Position numbers and translations under genes: made by a program
Source: Lunularia cruciata
Taxonomy: Eukaryota > Streptophyta > Marchantiopsida > Lunulariales > Lunulariaceae
NCBI GenBank assembly: GCA_948567375.1
Contig: OX419760.1
Location: forward strand, 23,436,001-23,500,000
Length of the DNA: 64,000 nt
Direction: 5' to 3'
Part shown: positions 24,199-35,400 of the stretch, piece after piece
Numbering within the stretch: position 1 is the stretch's first letter
How the letters are laid out: each line of letters opens with the position of its first letter
The notes under the pieces: generated by a model
The model's input: the letters and a program-made list of their open reading frames with translations, nothing else
The model's database searches: none
What the model was told of the DNA's origin: nothing

Positions 24199-24302
24199 CC
24201 AAAGCCAAAGCTCATGTTAGGCATTCGGAGTTTTCACTCATTCAAGTGTCCCAATGTGAGTTTCCATTCTCCTATTTCTCTCCTTGGATTTGGTCTTTTA
24301 CA

Positions 24303-25490
24303 TTAGTGTCAGAGCAGGAATGGGATGGATGGAATTTATGGACCACCAAATCCACTTCCACCAAACCATTGGGACTTTCATGTCCAGATATTACCAAAGT
24401 ATAGTTTCACACAATTCATCACCTTGCGCTTTGGGCAGGATTTTCTACATATGATCACCGTGTCAGAGGAACCCTTGATACTTCCAGTTGTAACTTATGG
24501 AGAACGGTGGACGTGTTGTATCTATGTGTTAATCAGCTAGGTAAATTGAGTTTAGTGGAATAGAGTAGTAGCAATGGCGGCAATACCGGATGTTATCCTT
24601 GCAATGCAACAACAAATCGAGCATCTTACTCAATTGTTGGATGAACGAGACCACCAACGACAAGAACAGATAGACAAAGCGCCAATTCAAGATGGAGAAG
24701 ATTGCATTCGATTTCCAAAACCCAAGGTGTTTGAAGGCAAGAATCTTCTAGGCACAGTGGACAATTTTGTGTTTGATTGCAAACGTTACTTTGAAGCCAC
24801 CAATCTTCAAGACGAGCGGAAACAAATTCTCTTGGCTTCTAGCCAATTGGATGGCGTGGCAAAACTTTGGTGGTGATTTTGAGTAGAAAGAGCTAAACGA
24901 CAAATTGTTACACCAATTTTGACATGGGCAGAATTCAAAGATACAATACTTGGTCGATTTCAAATGATAAATGCCACTCGAGCCGCACGAGATAAATTGG
25001 CGGAGTTGAGGCAGATTGGCTTAGTGAGAAGCTACATCACACAATTTCAGAACATCATCATGCAAATTCCAGATATCCAAGAAGGTGAAGTTCTGGATTG
25101 ATTTTTGCAAGGATTGAAGTCACAAACCAAATTGGAGGTGACCATGCGGGAGCCATAAAACATAGAAGAAGCTATGCAATTGGCTGAGCGTTTTGATTCC
25201 TTGGTTGCAACAAATTGGTCTCGACCTCGACCTGCACAAAGCCTACCAGTACACTACGCATGAGTGGAAGAACCGGTACCAATGGAGATTGATGCTATCC
25301 AACGAAGACCACTTGGCATAGCAGATAGAGAAAGATTATGACAAAATAGAGGTTGCTTTTATTGTCGCCAAGTTGGACATCGCATTGCTGAATGTCCACT
25401 TAGGAATGGGCGATCTCGACATGTTGCCCAGATGGAGTTTGTGGAAAAGAATGATCAGGGAAACAAAGAATCCCAGTAGGAGATTTTGAG
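24303..25490 (+). pseudogene. Primer site and gag of chromovirus C, with stops
   Basis: Primer site at 24303-24316, then gag from ATG 24574. Readable gag pieces: 24574-24876, 24919-25101 (TWAEFKDTILGRFQ, INATRAARDKLAELRQ) and a CCHC knuckle CFYCRQVGHRIAEC (about 25351-25394). In-frame stops occur at 24874, 25099, 25156, 25261 and 25338. Several look like CGA/CAG to TGA/TAG transitions relative to copy B. Confidence 0.85.
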
Positions 25491-25505
25491 CCGCCTACTG
25501 GGAGC

Positions 25506-25898
25506 TTGATTAGTTCCAATGGGATTGAAGGCTTGACCTATGCAAGTTTGCTTCACTTGCAAGGTACGATATCTAATCGGGGTTGTAGGATTTTGGTTGA
25601 TTTTGGAAGTTTAGAGAATTGCATGTCTATGCAAGTAGCAAAGGAATTGGGTATTCCTATCAAGCTAGTGATTGGAAGTAGTTTGATGATGGCGGATGGT
25701 AGAAAAGGTTTTGCATTCCGCACCTCGCATCCTGTTACCTTCAAGATTGGGAAGGAGTATATGGAGTGTATGAGGTTTGTAGTGGCACCTCTACACTATG
25801 ATATCATTCTGGGTCTACCTTGGCTTGAACGTCATAAGGTTCAATTCGATCGGACCCGACGTCAAATTCAAGTACAACACCAAGGTAGGAATTTCTGA
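25506..25898 (+). pseudogene. Aspartic protease region of chromovirus C
   Basis: Retropepsin-like segment of 130 codons with ILVDFGS at the catalytic position and IILGLPWL downstream. Copy B reads VDSGS here, so C carries Ser to Phe next to the catalytic Asp (D-S-G to D-F-G), expected to abolish activity. Confidence 0.85.
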
Positions 25899-26273
25899 TT
25901 AGGTTGTCTGGCACCTATGAGTAAGACACCTAAGAATAGTCAGTCCCAAGATGGGAAGTTTGTTGAGAAGGTAGCCATAGAGCAAATCTGGAAGGAAGAT
26001 GAGTCCCAAGATGGGAAGTTTGCCAAGAAGGCAACCATGGAGCAAGCTTGGAAGAGAGATGAGTCCCTAGAAGGGAAGTCTGTTAATGAAGCAGCCATAG
26101 AGCAAGCTTTGCAAGAAGATAAGTCTGTATTCGCGGTGTGGATCAAGCTGATTGCACAAGAACAATCTGAGGAGGGCCAAGTGCCGCATCAAGCAACGGT
26201 TGATCGGATAGTTCAAGTGTTTGCAGATGTGTTTCCGGATGATCTGCCAAAGGAATTACCCTTAGATTGAGGT

Positions 26274-27425
26274 ATGCCCTTCAAGATCAAGTTATTGCCA
26301 GGGAGTATTCCAATGAGTAGACCAATCTATCGGCTCTCACCAAAGGAGTTGGAGGAGTTGCGAACAACACTTATAGAGTTGTTGGAGAAGGATTTCATAC
26401 AACATAGAACCTCTCCGTGGGGAGCACCGGTACTATTTGTTCCAAAGACGGATGGAGGACTTCATTTTTGTATTGATTACCGTGGGCTCAATAAGCAAAT
26501 CGTGAAGAATGCATATCCCTTGCCTCGGATCAATGACCTGCTTGATCAATTAGGTGGAGCATGCTACTTTTCCAAGCTAGATCTTTATAGTGGCTATTGG
26601 CAAATTCCTATCGAAGGAGAGGACGTGCAAAAGACTGCCTTTCACACAAGGTATGGACATTTTGAGTGGAGAGTTCTACCATTTGGACTCACTAATGCTC
26701 CAGCGGTCTTCATGGATCAGATGCATTGGGTGTTGGAGGGACTATTGGATCAGTCCGTGGTAGTGTTCTTAGATGATATCTTAATCTATAGTAGGACAGA
26801 GGTAGAACATAAGAATCATATGCGAGAAGTCCTAAGACGACTACGACAGTGGAAATTTTATTGCAAGAAGTCAAAGTGTGCTTTTTGGCAGAAGGATGTT
26901 ACCTTCTTGGGTCATAAGATCTCATCAGAGGTGATCAAGATGAAAGAAGAGAAGATCAAGGCCATTACTGATTGGCCTACCCCAAAGGATGCTACCGAAG
27001 TACGAGCATTCAATGGATTGGCCAATTTTTACCAATGGTTCATCCACTATTATGCTCACATGGCTGCACCATTGACCACCAAGCATGAAGAAGCATTCCA
27101 GACGTTAAAGCATATGGTGTCTTCAAGACCCATTCTTCAACCATATGATCCTCAACTACCTTGTGTGGTTGATTTTGATGCTTCTAACTTTGCAATTGGA
27201 GTTGTGTTGCAACAAGAATTTCCAAATGGACTACATCCTATTGCCTTTGTGTCTCGCCGACTAAATACAGCTAAAAGAAATTACTTTGCTCAAGATCGGG
27301 AACAACTTGCAATGGTATATGCCACCAAGGTATGGAGGCATTTTCTCTTGGGGAAACAAGTGATCATGCGAACTGATCACAAGCCATTGTTGCAAACCTT
27401 ACACCTAGAGCACATGAAGAGTTGA
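26274..27425 (+). CDS. Reverse transcriptase/RNase H of chromovirus C
   Basis: 383 open codons: RT motifs [33 protein letters not shown] and the catalytic [10 protein letters not shown], then VTFLGHKIS and RNase H (VVDFDASNFAIGVVLQQ, FVSRRLNTAKRNY, TDHKPLLQ). RNase H normally starts with a D-A-S catalytic Asp, present here. Upstream (26268) and downstream (27423) stops separate it from protease and integrase, which are one frame in intact relatives. Confidence 0.92.
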   Translation: MPFKIKLLPGSIPMSRPIYRLSPKELEELRTTLIELLEKDFIQHRTSPWGAPVLFVPKTDGGLHFCIDYRGLNKQIVKNAYPLPRINDLLDQLGGACYFSKLDLYSGYWQIPIEGEDVQKTAFHTRYGHFEWRVLPFGLTNAPAVFMDQMHWVLEGLLDQSVVVFLDDILIYSRTEVEHKNHMREVLRRLRQWKFYCKKSKCAFWQKDVTFLGHKISSEVIKMKEEKIKAITDWPTPKDATEVRAFNGLANFYQWFIHYYAHMAAPLTTKHEEAFQTLKHMVSSRPILQPYDPQLPCVVDFDASNFAIGVVLQQEFPNGLHPIAFVSRRLNTAKRNYFAQDREQLAMVYATKVWRHFLLGKQVIMRTDHKPLLQTLHLEHMKS

Positions 27426-27452
27426 CATCATCAATGGGAAGAGCAACTCCAA

Positions 27453-29040
27453 TTGTTCGACATCAAACTTGAGTACAAACCAGGTCGGTTCTATGTCATC
27501 CCTGATGCTCTATCACGACGACCTGATTTGACGTCTCTTCCTCTCATCGCGGCAGCAATTACGATGGTGTCAATTGATCCCAAGATTCATAATGAGTTTT
27601 GGTTAGCTCTACATCAAGATCCCTTCTTCCAAATGGTATATGGTCGGCTAACAATAGGTGACAAGGAGTACAACACCTTCTCCTTCAAGGAAGGTCTTCT
27701 ATTCCATGCGGACCGGATCTATGTTCCAGCCAAAGGTGATCTTCGACTTGTGCGCCTTCAAGAAGCCCATGATTTACCCATCGCTGGTCACATGGGTGTG
27801 GACAAGACCTTGGGTACCCTCCAACATCAATGATGGTGGCCCAACATGACACAAGATATTTGAGAATTTGTCCAATCGTGTGAGAGCTGCCAACGTAACA
27901 AGGCCAGCAACCAGAAGCCGGGTGGACTCCTTCAACCGCTTGCCGTTCCATCAGCTCGTTAGGAGCATGTGAGCTTGGATCTCATCACATCCTTGCCAAA
28001 GACAAAACAAGGACACACCGCCATCATGGAGTTTGTGGATAAGTTTAGTAAGCAAATCCACTTGGCACCAACCTGTGATACCGTGGATGCTCCAACCTTA
28101 GCGCAAATCTACTTTGACAATGTCTTCAAGCATCATGGAATGCCACATGTACTCATCTCCGACCGTGATCCTTGCTTTACCGGGAAGTTTTGGCAAGCAC
28201 TCTTTCAGATACTCGACACCAAGCTTGCTTTGTCCACGGCCTATCATACTCAAACTGATGGACAAACCGAATGTGCAAATTGCACATTGGAGGATATGTT
28301 GCGTGCCTTTGTCAATGTCTACCACACCAATTGGGATGAATGTCTTGCCGTTGCCGAATTTGCCTACAACAATTCCAAACAGGCAAGCACCGGATTCTCT
28401 CCTTTCTTTCTCAATTTTGGCCAAGATCTGCTTGTTCCAGATTCTCTTCTTGCTCCCCCTCCATCTCAGGTTCCTCATACTTCCACATTCTTGCCCCCTA
28501 TATCCCAATCTCTCCAACAAGCCAAGTCTCACCTCCTTGTTGTTCAGAATCGCCAAAAAAAATATGCAGATCACCATTGTCGCGATCTCACCTTTGAAGT
28601 CGGTGATAAAGTCATGCTATCCTCTAGTAACCTCCCTCTCCCACTTGATACCCAAGTTTGTAAACTTGCTCCTAATTGGATAGGACCCTTTGATATCACC
28701 CAAATTGTCTCTCTTGTTGCTTATCGTCTTGCCTTGCCTTGTCACATGCGTATCCATCCTGTCTTTCATGTTTCCAAGTTGAAACCTTTTGTTCCTAACC
28801 CCTCTTCCTTTTCCTCTCGAGTCTAACCTCCCCCTCTTCCTATCCCTATGAATGATCATGAGGAGTACGAAGTTGATCGTATCCTTGCGCGTCGCCACAT
28901 TCAATGAGGCCGTCGCCAACATACGGAGTACAAGGTCCTTTGGAAAGGATATCCCCTTCATGATGCCATCTGGGAACCTCTTTCTCACCTCCAAAATGCA
29001 AAGACGGCCATCCAAGAATTTGAAGCTTCACTGGCGACGA
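27453..29040 (+). pseudogene. Integrase and chromodomain of chromovirus C
   Basis: ORF 27453-27833 holds the RNase H tail and the zinc-domain start (HDLPIAGHMGVDKT). ORF 27969-28826 holds the DDE core (SLDLITSLP, ISDRDPCFTG, DGQTECAN) and the C-terminal part (NWIGPFDI, HPVFHVSKLKPF). After a stop, 28850-29040 encodes a chromodomain (YEVDRILARR, YKVLWKGYPLHDAIWEP) with another internal stop. The chromodomain would direct insertion toward methylated-histone chromatin. Broken by at least four stops. Confidence 0.9.
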
Positions 29041-29069
29041 GGACGTCACCAACTAGCGGTGGGGGAATA

Positions 29070-29436
29070 TGTAACAATATGGAGTTTAGCGACGAAGTCA
29101 GTTGGGCTCACAAAGTAACACATAAGACAAATTAGCCTAGAATATTCCGGAAGTATCTAGGAAGCTTCTTGGGAAGCTTCCCGGTTAGCTTAGCTTGCAT
29201 CTTAAGTAAGTAGCTTCTAGAAGGAAGCTTCTAGAAGCTTCCAACTAGCTTAGCTTGCACGCCAAGTAAGCGGCTTCTAGAAGGAAGCTTCTTGAGAAGC
29301 TTCTCAAGGGCCTTGTATGCTACCTATAAATACCAAAGCCAAAGCTCATGCTAGGCATTCGGAGTTTTCCCTCATTCAAGTGTCCCAATGTGAGTTTCCA
29401 TTCTCCTATTTCTCTCCTCAGATTCGGTCTTTTATA
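29070..29436 (+). repeat. 3' LTR of chromovirus C, with 59-bp deletion
   Basis: 367 bp, TGTAACAATATGG…TCTTTTATA. It lacks about 59 bp present in 23877-24302, between two copies of an 'agcttcttgagaagcttc' phrase. A G-rich polypurine tract (gcggtgggggaat) precedes it. Heat-shock element at 29224-29241, TATA at 29325-29332. TSD GTATT follows at 29437-29441. Confidence 0.92.
29224..29241 (+). promoter_or_regulatory. Perfect heat-shock element, 3' LTR of C
   Basis: Same 18-bp GAA/TTC array as in the 5' LTR, unmutated. Confidence 0.68.
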
Positions 29437-29441
29437 GTATT

Positions 29442-29742
29442 TATAGGTAGCATACAAGACTCTTGAAGCTTCTCAAGAAGCTTCCTTGAGCCGCTTTCTT
29501 GGAGTGCAAGCCAAGTTAACTAGGAAGCTTCTCAAGAAGCTTCCTTCTAGAAGCCGCCTACTTGGCGTGCAAGCTAAGCTAGTTAGAAGCTTCTAGAAGC
29601 TACCTGCTTAGAGCGCAAGTTAACTAGTTGGGAAGCTTCCCAAGAAGCTTCTTAGATGCTTATAGAATGTTCTAGGCTATTTTGTCTTATTTTCTACTTT
29701 GTAAGCCCGACTAACTTCGTCTCTAAACTCCATATTGTTACA
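29442..29742 (-). repeat. 3' LTR of element B, second part
   Basis: Continues the minus-oriented LTR broken at 23876 and ends …CATATTGTTACA. Together the parts make about 409 bp. A short deletion has removed the last GAA/TTC units of the heat-shock element here (about 29586-29600), unlike the 5' LTR of B. Confidence 0.9.
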
Positions 29743-31738
29743 TATTCTCCCGCCGCTAGTTGGTGACATCCTCGTCGCTAATAAAGCTTTGAAGTCCTTG
29801 ATGGCCATCTGTGCATTCTGGAGGTGAGAAAGAGGTTCCCATGTGGCATCATGAAGGGGATACCCTTTCCAAAGGACCTTGTACTCCGTATGTTGGCGAC
29901 GGCCTCGTTGAATATGGCAACGCGCAAGGATACAATCAACTTAGTACTCCTCATGATCATTGATAGGGATAGGAAGAGGGGGAGGTTGGACTCGAGAGGA
30001 AAAGGAAGAAGGGTTAGGAAAAAAGGGTTTTAACTTGGAAACATGAAAGACAAGATGGATACGCATGTGACAAGGTAAGGCAAGTCGATAAACAACAGGA
30101 GAGATAATGTGGGTGATATCAAAGGGTCCTATCCAATTAGGAGCATGTTTACGAACTTGGGTATCAAGTGGGAGAGGGAGGTTACTAGAGGATAGCATGA
30201 CTTTATCACCAACTTCAAAGGTGAGATCACAACAATGATGGTCCGCATATTGTTTTTGGTGATTCTTAGCAACAAGGAGGTGAGATTTGCCTTGTTGGAG
30301 AGATTGGGATATAGTGGTCAAGAATGTAGAAGTATGAGGAACTTGAGAGGGAGGGGGAGCAAGAAGAGAATCTGGAACAAGCGGATCTTGGCCAAAATTG
30401 AGAAAGAAGGGAGAAAATCCGGTGCTTGCCTGTTTGGAATTGTTGTAGGCAAATTCTGCAGCTGCAAGACATTCATCCCAATTGGTATGGTGGACATTGA
30501 CAAAGGCCCGCAACATATCCTCCAATGTACGATTGGTGCGTTTGGTTTGTCCATCAGTTTGAGGATGATAGGCCATGGATAAAGCAAGCTTGGTGCCAAG
30601 TATCTGGAAGAGCGCTTGCCAAAACTTCCCGGTAAATCAAGGATCTCGGTCGGAGATGAGTACACATGGCATCCCATGATGCTTGAAGACATTGTCAAAG
30701 TAGATTTGCGCTAAGGTTGGAGCATCCACGGTATCACAAGCTGGTGCCAAGTGGATTTGCTTACTAAGCTTATCCACAAACACCACAATTGCGGTGTGTC
30801 CTTGTTTTGTCATTGGCAAGGATATGATGAGATCCAAGCTCACAGCTCCTAATGAGCGGATGGAATGGCGAGTGGTTGAAGGAGTCCACTCGGCTTCTGG
30901 TTGCTGGCCTTGTTCCGTTGGCAACTTTCACATGATTGAACAAAGTCTTGAACATCTCGTGTCATGTTGGGCCACCACCATTGGCATTGGAGGGTGCCCA
31001 AGGTCTTGTCCACTCCCATGTGACCAGCTATTGATAAATCATGGGCTTCTTGAAGGCGCACAAGTCGAAGATCACCTTTGGCTAGAACATAGATATGGTC
31101 TGCATGGAATAAAAGGCCTTCCTTGAAAGAGAAAGTGTTGTATTCCTTGTCGCGTGCTGTCAGACGACCGTGTACAATTTGGAAGAAGGGATCTTGTTGT
31201 AGAGCTGATTGAAACTCATTATGGACCTTAGGGTCAATGGACACCGTTGTAATTGCCGCCGTGATGAGAGGAAGATACTTCAAATCAGGTAGTCGTGATA
31301 GAGCATCGGGGATGACATGGAACCGACCTAGTTTGTACTCAAGTTTGATGTCAAACAATTGGAGTTGCTCTTCCCATCGATGATGCCGACTCTTCATGTG
31401 CTCCAAGTGTAAGGTCTGCAACAATGGTTTGTGATCAGTTCGCATGATCACTTGTTTCTCCAAGAGATAATGCCTCCATACCTTGGTGGCATATACCATT
31501 GCAAGTTGTTCTCGATCTCAAGCAGAGTAATTTCTTTTAGCTGTATTTAGTCGGCGAGACACAAAGGCAATAGGATGTAGTCCATCTAGAAATTCCTGTT
31601 GCAACACAGCTCCAATTGCAAAGTTAGAAGCATCAAAATCAACCACACAAGGTAGTTGAGGATCATATGGTTGAAGAATAGGTCTTGAAGACACCATATG
31701 CTTTAACTTCTAGAATGCTTCTTCATGCTTGGTGGTCC
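29743..31738 (-). pseudogene. Element B, chromodomain, integrase and RNase H (part)
   Basis: Minus-strand ORFs 29778-29960 region (chromodomain), 29941-30576 (integrase core after HPQTDGQTKRTN through HLVFHVSKLKPF), 30637-30924 (first catalytic Asp and ISDRDP) and 30849-31499 (TDHKPLLQ, zinc-domain, CESCQRNKASNQ). Same family as C. The RNase H breaks off at 31738 at TTKHEEAF, where element A is inserted. Frameshifts separate the pieces. Confidence 0.9.
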
Positions 31739-32409
31739 TGTGAGCCGGCCTGTCTCTCACTCAGGATGAACCTCTGATGGCTATTATGGTAGCGCACCAT
31801 GGACTAAGAAGGCAAGGAACCCCAACTCCATCATACTCCTCCAAGGCTAACACTCCAAGACTCAAGACATTGCTCACTAGAGAACTCAATGAGAGAGAGA
31901 TAGTTGCAAATGAAAGGATGATGAGTACCTCCTCACTCCTTGTTTATATACTTGTGAAATAGTTACGTACCAAAGTTACTAATTACCGTAGTAACTCAAG
32001 TTACTAGACTAAAAGTCAAAAAAAGTAGAAAGGAATATCCATTCACATGGGCATATTCCCCTTATCTTGACCCAACCACTAAAGCAAGGATTCCTTCACA
32101 TGGGCTATCCTTGGACTAAAGAAGAATCCAAAACAAAAAGGCTTGCGGGCCCAAGAGTTCTCAACTCTTTCCCCAAAGCCAAACACCTAGGAATAATACC
32201 AAGTCAACACACTAAAATCCAAAATAGTGGTGCTCATCTTTTCTACTTCCTCTAAAGTAAGGTCCCATCTATCTTAGCTATGACTAACTTTAGCTAACCA
32301 TGACTAATATAGAACCATCCTTTATCTCTATATAAATAATATCTCTTAAGTACTTGTAATACCAAGCTAAATATCACAATACCACACACATGCACAAATG
32401 GGTGTTACA
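31739..32409 (-). repeat. 3' LTR of element A
   Basis: 671 bp, TGTGAGCCGGCC…GGTGTTACA on the plus strand. Identical in length to 38854-39524, with only two differences visible by eye. Flanked on the left by GTCC (31735-31738). Confidence 0.96.
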
Positions 32410-32457
32410 TTTACCCCCGGACTAAGTTTTCACTTTGTCCTCAAAGTGAAGGTCTCT

Positions 32458-35400
32458 CTACCTTCTATGGTACATCTTCAACTTATCATGGTTAATCCTA
32501 TCAAAGTGTCTTCCTCCCAACTCCTTGAGATCATAGGTGTAATTGCCCCACACCTTCTCTACTATGAAAGGTCCAAAGTACTTAGGCAAAAACTTCTTTT
32601 GCACTCTCTTGAATCGAATGGAATCAAACAACATTACCCAATCACCTTCTTTGAAAGGCTCCACCTTCTTCTTGTCTTGCCTCTTGTCATAGCTCTCCTT
32701 TTGTTTCCTTTGGGCTTGCTCCACTCGAACCATAGCAACTGCTCTTGCCTCTTCCAACTCCATGAGTTGATCCTTCCTTGACTTCCCTGCATCACTTCCT
32801 TGTGCTTTCTTCAATCTCCTATGAATGCTTTGGAAGGTAGGAAGATCAAAGTGAATAGGTAAGGTAGACTCAATACCATACACCAATTGGAATGGAGAAT
32901 ATCCAGTGGAAGTCTTCATGGTTGTCCTATACTCCCACAAAACTGCATGAATCCTCTTGTCCCAATGATGTTTAGCCCCCTCCATTTCTGCATCTTTGGC
33001 CAACATCATGCACAAGGTCTGATTGGTTCTCTCTGCCAAGCCATTGGAATTTGGCTTATAGGATGTAGTTACTCTATGTGTGATAGAGAAATGTCGTAGC
33101 ATGGCTGTAGTAATGCTTCCTGTAAACTCTCCTCCTCTATCAGAAACCAACTCCAAAGGGCATCCAAACCTAGTGATAATGCGTTCATAAAGAAATCTAC
33201 CCACTTCATCTTCATTCTTGTCCCTCAATGGTCTAGCCTCAACCCACTTGGTAAGGTAATCAGTAACTACCACAATGTACCGATTGTTCCTTGGGGTTCT
33301 ATTGAGAGGTCCTACAAAATCAATTCCCCACTTCTCAAAAGGTCCTAGCAATGGAATTGATCTAAGTGGTGGAGTGGATGTAGACTTTCTAGCAAAAGCT
33401 TGACAAACATGACAAGTTTTGCAATAATCAAGACAATCCTTGAAAATCCCTCTCCAATGGTAACCTGCATCTAGAATCTTGAAAGCAGTCACCTTTCCTG
33501 CAAAGTGTCCTCCACATACTAAACCTTCATGAAACTCCTTTATGAGTAGGATAGACTCTTCCTTACCCACTGCTCTTCGAAGTAGACCATCTGCTCCTTG
33601 GTGAAAAAGAATATCCTCCACCATTGTGTAAGGTCTAGATCTTGCTGCAAGGGCCTTCCTCTCCCTAGCATGCATCCCTTCTGGATAGTTACCTCTTGTC
33701 ACAAAATCCACAATCTCCTTGTACTCCATTGGAATCTCTTGAGTGACTGAGATTGTCATGAGCTCCTCATCCGGGAAGGAATCATCTACTGGCTCATCTC
33801 CATCATGATCATAGGCTCTAGATAACAAATCAGCATTTGCATGTTTCTTTCCTGGCCTATCCTCAATTGTGTAGTCATACTCAGACAAGATTATCATCCA
33901 CCTTGCTAGTCTCCCTTCAACATTAGGCTTGTTGAAGATGTACTTCAAAGCCTTGTGATCCGTGACAATTGTGGCTTTCCCTCCAATCAAGTAGTGTCTA
34001 AACTTCTTGAGACCAAAGATCACTGCCAACCCTTCTCTCTCTGTGATAGAGTAGTTCTTCTCTGCTGAAACCATCTGCCTACTAGCATAAGCTATTGGAT
34101 GATTATGCCCATCTTGGTCTAATTGACTAAGAGTGCATCCTATAGCTACATTAGAAGCATCAGTGTAGAGGATGAAAGGCTTACTCCAATCAGGTTTAGC
34201 AAGAATTGGAGCTACAACAAGGGATTGCTTGAGCTCCTCAAAAGCTTTGAGAGCCTCCTTGTCTTCCAAAATCACCATGTAATCTACACCCTTCTTCATG
34301 TAGATGGTCAATGCATAAGCCTTGTTGGAAAATGAGAAGATGAACCTCCTATAGTACCCAACCATTCCCAAGAATTGGCGTAACTTTGTCAAGCTTGAAG
34401 GGAATGGAAGGTCTGAGATTTTCCTCACCTTCTCAGGATCAACTGCTATTCCATCCTTGGAGATGATGTGCCCCAAAAGTAGACCTTCTTCACATCCAAA
34501 AATGCACTTCTCTGGGTTGAGTGATGCATTTGCCTCATCCAAGCGTTGCAAGACTTTGATTAGGTGCTCAAAGTGCTCCTCCTTGCTCCCATAGACACAA
34601 AAGTCATCAATGAAATCTCTCACAAATTTCCCAATGAAAGGTTCAAATACCTTGTTCATGAACCGTTGGAATGTGGCTGGAGCATTGCAAAGCCCAAAAG
34701 GCATGACCTTGAAAGCGTAAGTTCCCCAAGGTGTGGTGAATGTGGTGAGTTGTTGATGCTCTGGTGCAATCTTTATTTGGTTATATCCACTATAACCATC
34801 TCCAAAACTGTACCTCTCATGACCTGCAACCTCCTCCAAGATCTCATCAATGAATGGCAATGGGTAGTAGTCCTTCTTGGTAATAGCATTAAGCTTCTTG
34901 TAATCCACACATACCCGAAGCTTGCCATTCTTTTTCTTCACAATGACAATTGGAGACACCCATTCTGAATTCTCCACCTCAAAGATAAATCCAGCCTCCT
35001 TGAGCTTATCAATCTCCTCCTTCACAACCAAAGATATTGGTGGGCTAATGCGACGTTGCTTTTGGCGGATTGGTCTTGCATGTGACTCCACCTCTATCTT
35101 GTGCTCCTCCAAGGTGACTTCCTTCAAATCCTTGTAACTAAAAGCAAACACATGGATGAACTTGCGGAAAATCTCCTCAAATCTCACCTTCTCCTCCTTG
35201 GTAACATTTGGGCCATACTTGAGGGTAGATAACCTTCTCTCTACCTCCTCAAGTGTCAATGGTGATTTATCTGGGTCCTTCAAAACCTCTGGCTTAGGTG
35301 CAAAATCCATAGCACACAAGGGATACACATCTGAATCAGATTCAGATTCATCTTCCTCCGTGGAAGTCTCCTCTTCCATGCTTGTGTCCACACCTGAAGC

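Larger units (their letters stand above)
23877..24302 (+). repeat. 5' LTR of chromovirus C, with heat-shock elements
   Basis: 426 bp, TGTAACAATATGG…TCTTTTACA. U3 is packed with 'gaagcttc' palindromes, and a TATAAATA follows. It is paired with 29070-29436. The next bases (24303 on) give a slightly mutated initiator-Met primer site (AGTGTCAGAGC). Confidence 0.93.

Noticed and set aside
28098-28577. Long antisense ORFs over integrase regions (also 30235-30582, 28617-29015)
   Set aside because: They mirror the integrase coding strand of C and B; no independent domain.
31777-31962. Identical 61-codon ORFs at 31777 and 38892
   Set aside because: They are the same stretch of the two LTRs of element A, antisense to its transcription.
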